Assembly: GCA_017857595.1 (NCBI GenBank) | Contig: JAFMCU010000004.1 | Location: 1-64,000, forward strand | Direction of reading: 5' to 3' | DNA from: Thermoprotei archaeon | Lineage (GTDB): Archaea; Thermoproteota; Thermoprotei; Gearchaeales; Gearchaeaceae | Length of the DNA: 64,000 nucleotides | Part shown: piece after piece, positions 60,121 to 64,000 of the stretch | How positions within the stretch are numbered: the stretch's first letter is position 1 | Layout: each line of letters begins with the position of its first letter | Translations under genes and position numbers: made by a program | Notes under the pieces: generated by a model | What the model was told of the DNA's origin: nothing | Database searches by the model: none | What the model saw: only the letters and a program-made list of their open reading frames with translations

Positions 60121-60511
60121 AAGTGTTGACTTTTATTGCGGTTATATTACCGTTAAGAAAGTAAGCATAGTAAATTTCTTGGTCGACAAATTCAGGAGGA
60201 ATTTTTCCTCCTTGATATATTATTTTGCTTAATATAGTTCCATTTACAACTTGAATAATGTATATTTGAACATAATAATAAATTCCTTTATCTAATTTTC
60301 CATCACATAAATTAGAAACATTGACGACTGAGTAAGATTTAGCGTTCATATATACAAAAGCGATTTCTTCAGCACAGCTTTGTAAATATGATAAACTTAC
60401 ATTTGCCTGTTGATAATTAATTAGATAAACTACGCTGTTTATCGACCAAATAGAAACAATTATTATTATGAAGGAACAAATTATTGCCTCAATTGAGCCC
60501 TCCATTATCAA
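60107..60511 (-). CDS. Prepilin-like protein
   Basis: MEGSIEAIICSFIIIIVSIWSINSVVYLINY N-terminal helix; overlaps neighbouring ORFs. Confidence 0.58.
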   Translation of the reverse strand: MIMEGSIEAIICSFIIIIVSIWSINSVVYLINYQQANVSLSYLQSCAEEIAFVYMNAKSYSVVNVSNLCDGKLDKGIYYYVQIYIIQVVNGTILSKIIYQGGKIPPEFVDQEIYYAYFLNGNITAIKVNTYGEV

Positions 60512-62379
60512 AAGCTTCCAAATTTAATAATTTGAAAGATTTGCAAAACTAAAAATGCAATTAACAAACATATAATTGAGTTTTTTATTCCTTCAATATG
60601 GTTATATCCTAATGATCCTCCTAAATATCCTAATAATATAGAGTTTAGATATGAAGAAAAAAGCGCGATTTCATAAAGCCAATTAGGTGTTGCATTAATG
60701 ATAAAAAAAGAAGGACCTGTATATATTAAGTTGACTGTGTTAAATGCACTAACAAGATTATTCATAATTGATATAGAAATAGATATAGAAGCAGCTAACA
60801 AAGCTGTAACGAAATAACTAGAGTATTTAAAAAATCTTGTCTTAAGTTTATAGATTTTTCTGCTATTATCAAGCTTATCAACAAAATCTGATAATTCAGA
60901 ATAAATTATTGGATCTGCACCTGCTTGGTCTGTATATTCAATAATGCTAAATATTTGCTTAAACATTAACGGTAATCTTTCTTTAGTTAGCGCATTTGTG
61001 ATACTGGATCCAAATCTTTTTAGGAATACAAGTTTTCTTAAAAATAATTTTATGTATTCATCAAATCTGTCGATTATTTTTTCCAAAGCTTGTAACGGAC
61101 TATTCCCTTTCTTGATTTCTTCCGAGAGTTCTCTTATCATCTTTGGAATCGTATCTATTAGTTTTTCATGGTTTCGATATCTGTAGAAATTAAAATAGAA
61201 AAGACTAAATAATGTTATGATTGAAGGTATTAATAACATATAGCTTGGGTCGATGTTATAAAATCTGTATAGAAAAAATAGTATTGCTAAACTTGTGAAT
61301 AGCACCAAAAGTCCGTTCTTATAATCCATACTAGTAGATACTACAAGAAAAGATGGTATGCTACTTCTAAGAATGAATAAGAAAGCAGCGAAAAATAGAA
61401 TAGGAAGCACAATAAAAATAATAAATGCCATAAAAATGTTCATCCCAATAAAAATAGCAGATACTATCATTGTTATAGGCACCAGTATAAATACCAATAG
61501 TTGAGAAGCAAGAAGAACATTAAACTTTTCAAGTAAGTTTTCTATTTTCCTTTCCAATAGTTTAAAGCTATCTATCATTTTGCTCTTCATTATTTTATGC
61601 AATTCGATAGCTCCTGTAGAAGAAACTGTTATGAATAATTCTTTTAATTCAGGATGATATGCAATATGTGAATACTTTGAGATAGTTTCAATCGGGTTTA
61701 ACATATAAAGTATTCTTATTTTTTCTAGCTGCATGTAGATTTTTTTGAAGTAAGAAAAAAATGGATTTCTGCTTATAATTTCTATAATTATGTAGGGATT
61801 TATTCCAATAGTTAAAAAAGAAGTAAAAACTACGTAGAGCATTTGAATTTCTTTATCAAGGCCAGAATTTAAGTATGACTTCAATATAAAAGGTTTCAAA
61901 ATGATGTAAATTAAGTAGGCATTACTTATAGTTAGAGCAAAAATTAACACAGTAAAATTTATTCCTGAATGGATTTGCAAAAATAGCAGGACTAAATTAA
62001 AAATGAGACTCCTAGTAAAAGCATAAAATATCAACTTAACATAACTTACAGGATCTTCTTTTATTGAAGTGTAAAATAATATTTCTTTATATATTTCAAT
62101 CATTTTTTGTAGAAAATTTGTTTTTTGATTTAAAATATCATATAATTTTCTTTCTATTTTGCTAATATTAATGAATATTATAATTAATAAAAATATTGAT
62201 ACAATTTCAAATAATGATATATTCAAAAATATCATTTCCATTATATCTATAGTCAAAGTAATTATAAATGGTATATTTATTATTAATAATTTAATATCAG
62301 TAAAATATGTGTAATTTAAATTCTTAAATAAATTATTATGATTATCAATTAATAGTAAAAATTTTTTACTACTACTCAT
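60508..62379 (-). CDS. Type IV pilus/type II secretion membrane platform protein (TadC/GspF-like)
   Basis: Multi-TM; T2SSF-like domain TIPKMIRELSEEIKKGNSPLQALEKII...FKQIFSIIEYTDQAGAD; adjacent to the secretion ATPase. Confidence 0.85.
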   Translation of the reverse strand: MSSSKKFLLLIDNHNNLFKNLNYTYFTDIKLLIINIPFIITLTIDIMEMIFLNISLFEIVSIFLLIIIFINISKIERKLYDILNQKTNFLQKMIEIYKEILFYTSIKEDPVSYVKLIFYAFTRSLIFNLVLLFLQIHSGINFTVLIFALTISNAYLIYIILKPFILKSYLNSGLDKEIQMLYVVFTSFLTIGINPYIIIEIISRNPFFSYFKKIYMQLEKIRILYMLNPIETISKYSHIAYHPELKELFITVSSTGAIELHKIMKSKMIDSFKLLERKIENLLEKFNVLLASQLLVFILVPITMIVSAIFIGMNIFMAFIIFIVLPILFFAAFLFILRSSIPSFLVVSTSMDYKNGLLVLFTSLAILFFLYRFYNIDPSYMLLIPSIITLFSLFYFNFYRYRNHEKLIDTIPKMIRELSEEIKKGNSPLQALEKIIDRFDEYIKLFLRKLVFLKRFGSSITNALTKERLPLMFKQIFSIIEYTDQAGADPIIYSELSDFVDKLDNSRKIYKLKTRFFKYSSYFVTALLAASISISISIMNNLVSAFNTVNLIYTGPSFFIINATPNWLYEIALFSSYLNSILLGYLGGSLGYNHIEGIKNSIICLLIAFLVLQIFQIIKFGSF

Positions 62380-62380
62380 A

Positions 62381-64000
62381 TTAATCCAATAATACCTCTT
62401 CTTCAGACTTAATTTCTTCCAAGTTAAACTTTAATGGATCTTTATAAAATTCCCAAATTAGTTTGCTTATGTTCCTATAATCCATAAAATAATCGTTTTT
62501 CTTTGCTTCCTCTTTAATTTTATTAATAAATCTCAATTTTATTTCTATATCATTATACATCTTTTCTTCATCCCACCCTTTTTCCTCCATGATTTGCACA
62601 ATTGTAGGAGTTTTCACAACTTCCTCTATAGAAAGTGTTTTAAATCTATCTTCATCACTTTTGTATGAGGATATTCTTATTAATTTTGGCTCATTATTTG
62701 AAGTTACGTAATTCAGGTCGTATATTCCAGTAACTCTTCTATAGTATATTGGTATTCTTTTTGTGTTTGTATCTTGTTTGTACTGACTTATTCGATGCAG
62801 CTCAACAATAGAATGTAAGGAGCTAAGACTTCCAATCTCCACTTTTATAGGATCACTAATTAATCTTTCAATAGCTGAAATTGGAGTTTCTGCATGCAAG
62901 CTAGTTATTCCTCCATGACCAGTCATAATAGCTTGTGCCCATACTCTTCCTTCTTCACCTCTAACTTCTCCAACAATTAAATAATCTCCACTCATTCTTA
63001 GCGCATGTTTAACAAGAGTAAACATATCTATACTACCTTTTTCGTCTAAAGTGATGCTTTCTCTTGTTACAAGAGGGATCCAATAAGGATGAGCAAGTCT
63101 AAGTTCAGGAGTATTATGACATACAAAACCATTAGCTATAAACTTTCCATTATTTAAAACAGTTAAATCGTATACTCTATCCTTTTTATATGTTTTTTCT
63201 ATATAGACAATTTTTTCTTCATTTATATCGAATTTAGTTTCTTTCCTTTTTTCTTTTTCCAGTACATATTGTTCAGTTTGGATACTATTTATGTGGACAT
63301 GATAATATAGTCCATCGTTTATCTTGACAATTTGGGTTTTAATTTTTATTCCTAACAGAAGGGACATAAAAATAACGTATTGATAGATGTTTAAATTCTC
63401 TTTATTAAATACTAAAGTATTAGAACCTTCTTTTATATGATTATTTATTATTTTGAAATAGTAATTTATTAGTTCATCTATATTTCTAAAAATAGAATAG
63501 TAATTGTTTCTTTCAAAATTTAAATTATATTGAGAAATACAATTATCAATAATAAAATGATTGCGTAAATTTATTACTTCTTTAATATCATTTTTTATTG
63601 AATATATATTATTACCTATTAAACTTGAATGATTAACATAAATCAAATTGTAATTTTCACCTAAATAAAGATTGTCTATAACTAAGATTTTATCATTTAA
63701 TCTTAAATCTGAACATTTTACGGGTTTAATTTTTTTGTTTTCATCATAGGAAAAAAGAGAATGATCACCTGTAACTTCTATTTGTTTACCTGTTTCAGTA
63801 ATAATTTTAACGAATTCTTTTGCTACAAAATGCCTATAGAGATATTGGCATCTTGCCCAAGTCACTCTATATTGTTCGTCTATAGTTAATACATATAAAT
63901 TGGGAATAGATAAAAATCCGTCTTCTTCTATATTATAAATATCAAATAATTGATCTACGAAATTACCTATTTTATCTATTATAATTATATCATCAAGCTT
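62381..64000 (-). CDS. Type II/IV secretion (TadA/GspE-like) ATPase interrupted by an intein; partial, runs off window end
   Basis: C-extein TPELRLAHPYWIPLVTRES...DYLIVGEVRGEEGR...GHGGITSLHAETP. Frame stays open from 63865 to 64000, so the track start at 63865 is artefactual. Confidence 0.9.
   Translation of the reverse strand, partial: KLDDIIIIDKIGNFVDQLFDIYNIEEDGFLSIPNLYVLTIDEQYRVTWARCQYLYRHFVAKEFVKIITETGKQIEVTGDHSLFSYDENKKIKPVKCSDLRLNDKILVIDNLYLGENYNLIYVNHSSLIGNNIYSIKNDIKEVINLRNHFIIDNCISQYNLNFERNNYYSIFRNIDELINYYFKIINNHIKEGSNTLVFNKENLNIYQYVIFMSLLLGIKIKTQIVKINDGLYYHVHINSIQTEQYVLEKEKRKETKFDINEEKIVYIEKTYKKDRVYDLTVLNNGKFIANGFVCHNTPELRLAHPYWIPLVTRESITLDEKGSIDMFTLVKHALRMSGDYLIVGEVRGEEGRVWAQAIMTGHGGITSLHAETPISAIERLISDPIKVEIGSLSSLHSIVELHRISQYKQDTNTKRIPIYYRRVTGIYDLNYVTSNNEPKLIRISSYKSDEDRFKTLSIEEVVKTPTIVQIMEEKGWDEEKMYNDIEIKLRFINKIKEEAKKNDYFMDYRNISKLIWEFYKDPLKFNLEEIKSEEEVLLD
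63113..64000 (-). mobile_element. Intein (Hint splicing domain), C-terminal part; N-terminal Cys/Ser lies beyond the window
   Basis: Block B-like VTGDHSLF (TxxH); C-terminal blocks RVYDLTVLNNGKFIANGFVCHN|T with terminal His-Asn and Thr+1. Confidence 0.9.

Noticed and set aside
63863-63865. GTG at 63865 as the start of the secretion ATPase
   Set aside because: The reading frame continues without stops to 64000 and encodes intein N-terminal sequence, so it is not a biological start.
1-64000. CRISPR array or transposase/IS element
   Set aside because: No regularly spaced direct repeats and no transposase or integrase motifs seen; only the intein is mobile-element-like.

Overview
AT-rich archaeal chromosome segment, most likely a thermophilic Thermoproteota/crenarchaeal-type organism. 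This is inferred from gene content (Tes, PDO, CDC48, heteromeric-type EndA, the L12-L10-L1-L11-Spt5-SecE...FtsY-prefoldin-LX-aIF6-L31e-L39e-PDCD5-S19e-Rpp21 cluster) and from GC-rich tRNAs in AT-rich DNA; no search was run. The window opens with the 3' end of a 23S rRNA and carries nine tRNA genes, one with a 17-nt BHB intron. It is mostly housekeeping: GlmS, SUF Fe-S assembly, tetraether lipid synthase, aminoacyl-tRNA synthetases (Asp, His, Leu, Ala), FEN1, TrpB2, aRF1 and UMP kinase. Three short CDSs missing from the ORF track (L40e, L39e, a Zn-ribbon protein) were recovered by eye. The most interesting observations are: (1) a predicted GcvH-like lipoyl domain fused to a TusA-like sulfur-carrier domain, convergent with a rhodanese; (2) a recurring palindrome ATATAAC-N3/4-GTTATAT at sufC/PDO (divergent), sufB and the rhodanese, suggesting an undescribed Fe-S/sulfur regulon; (3) an intein in the secretion/pilus ATPase at the right edge, hidden by a false ORF start; (4) a pilus-like locus with several small prepilin-like proteins and a large surface protein; (5) a one-base frameshift in an MFS-PhoU fusion gene; (6) an exact 57-bp in-frame tandem duplication in an NCS2 permease.
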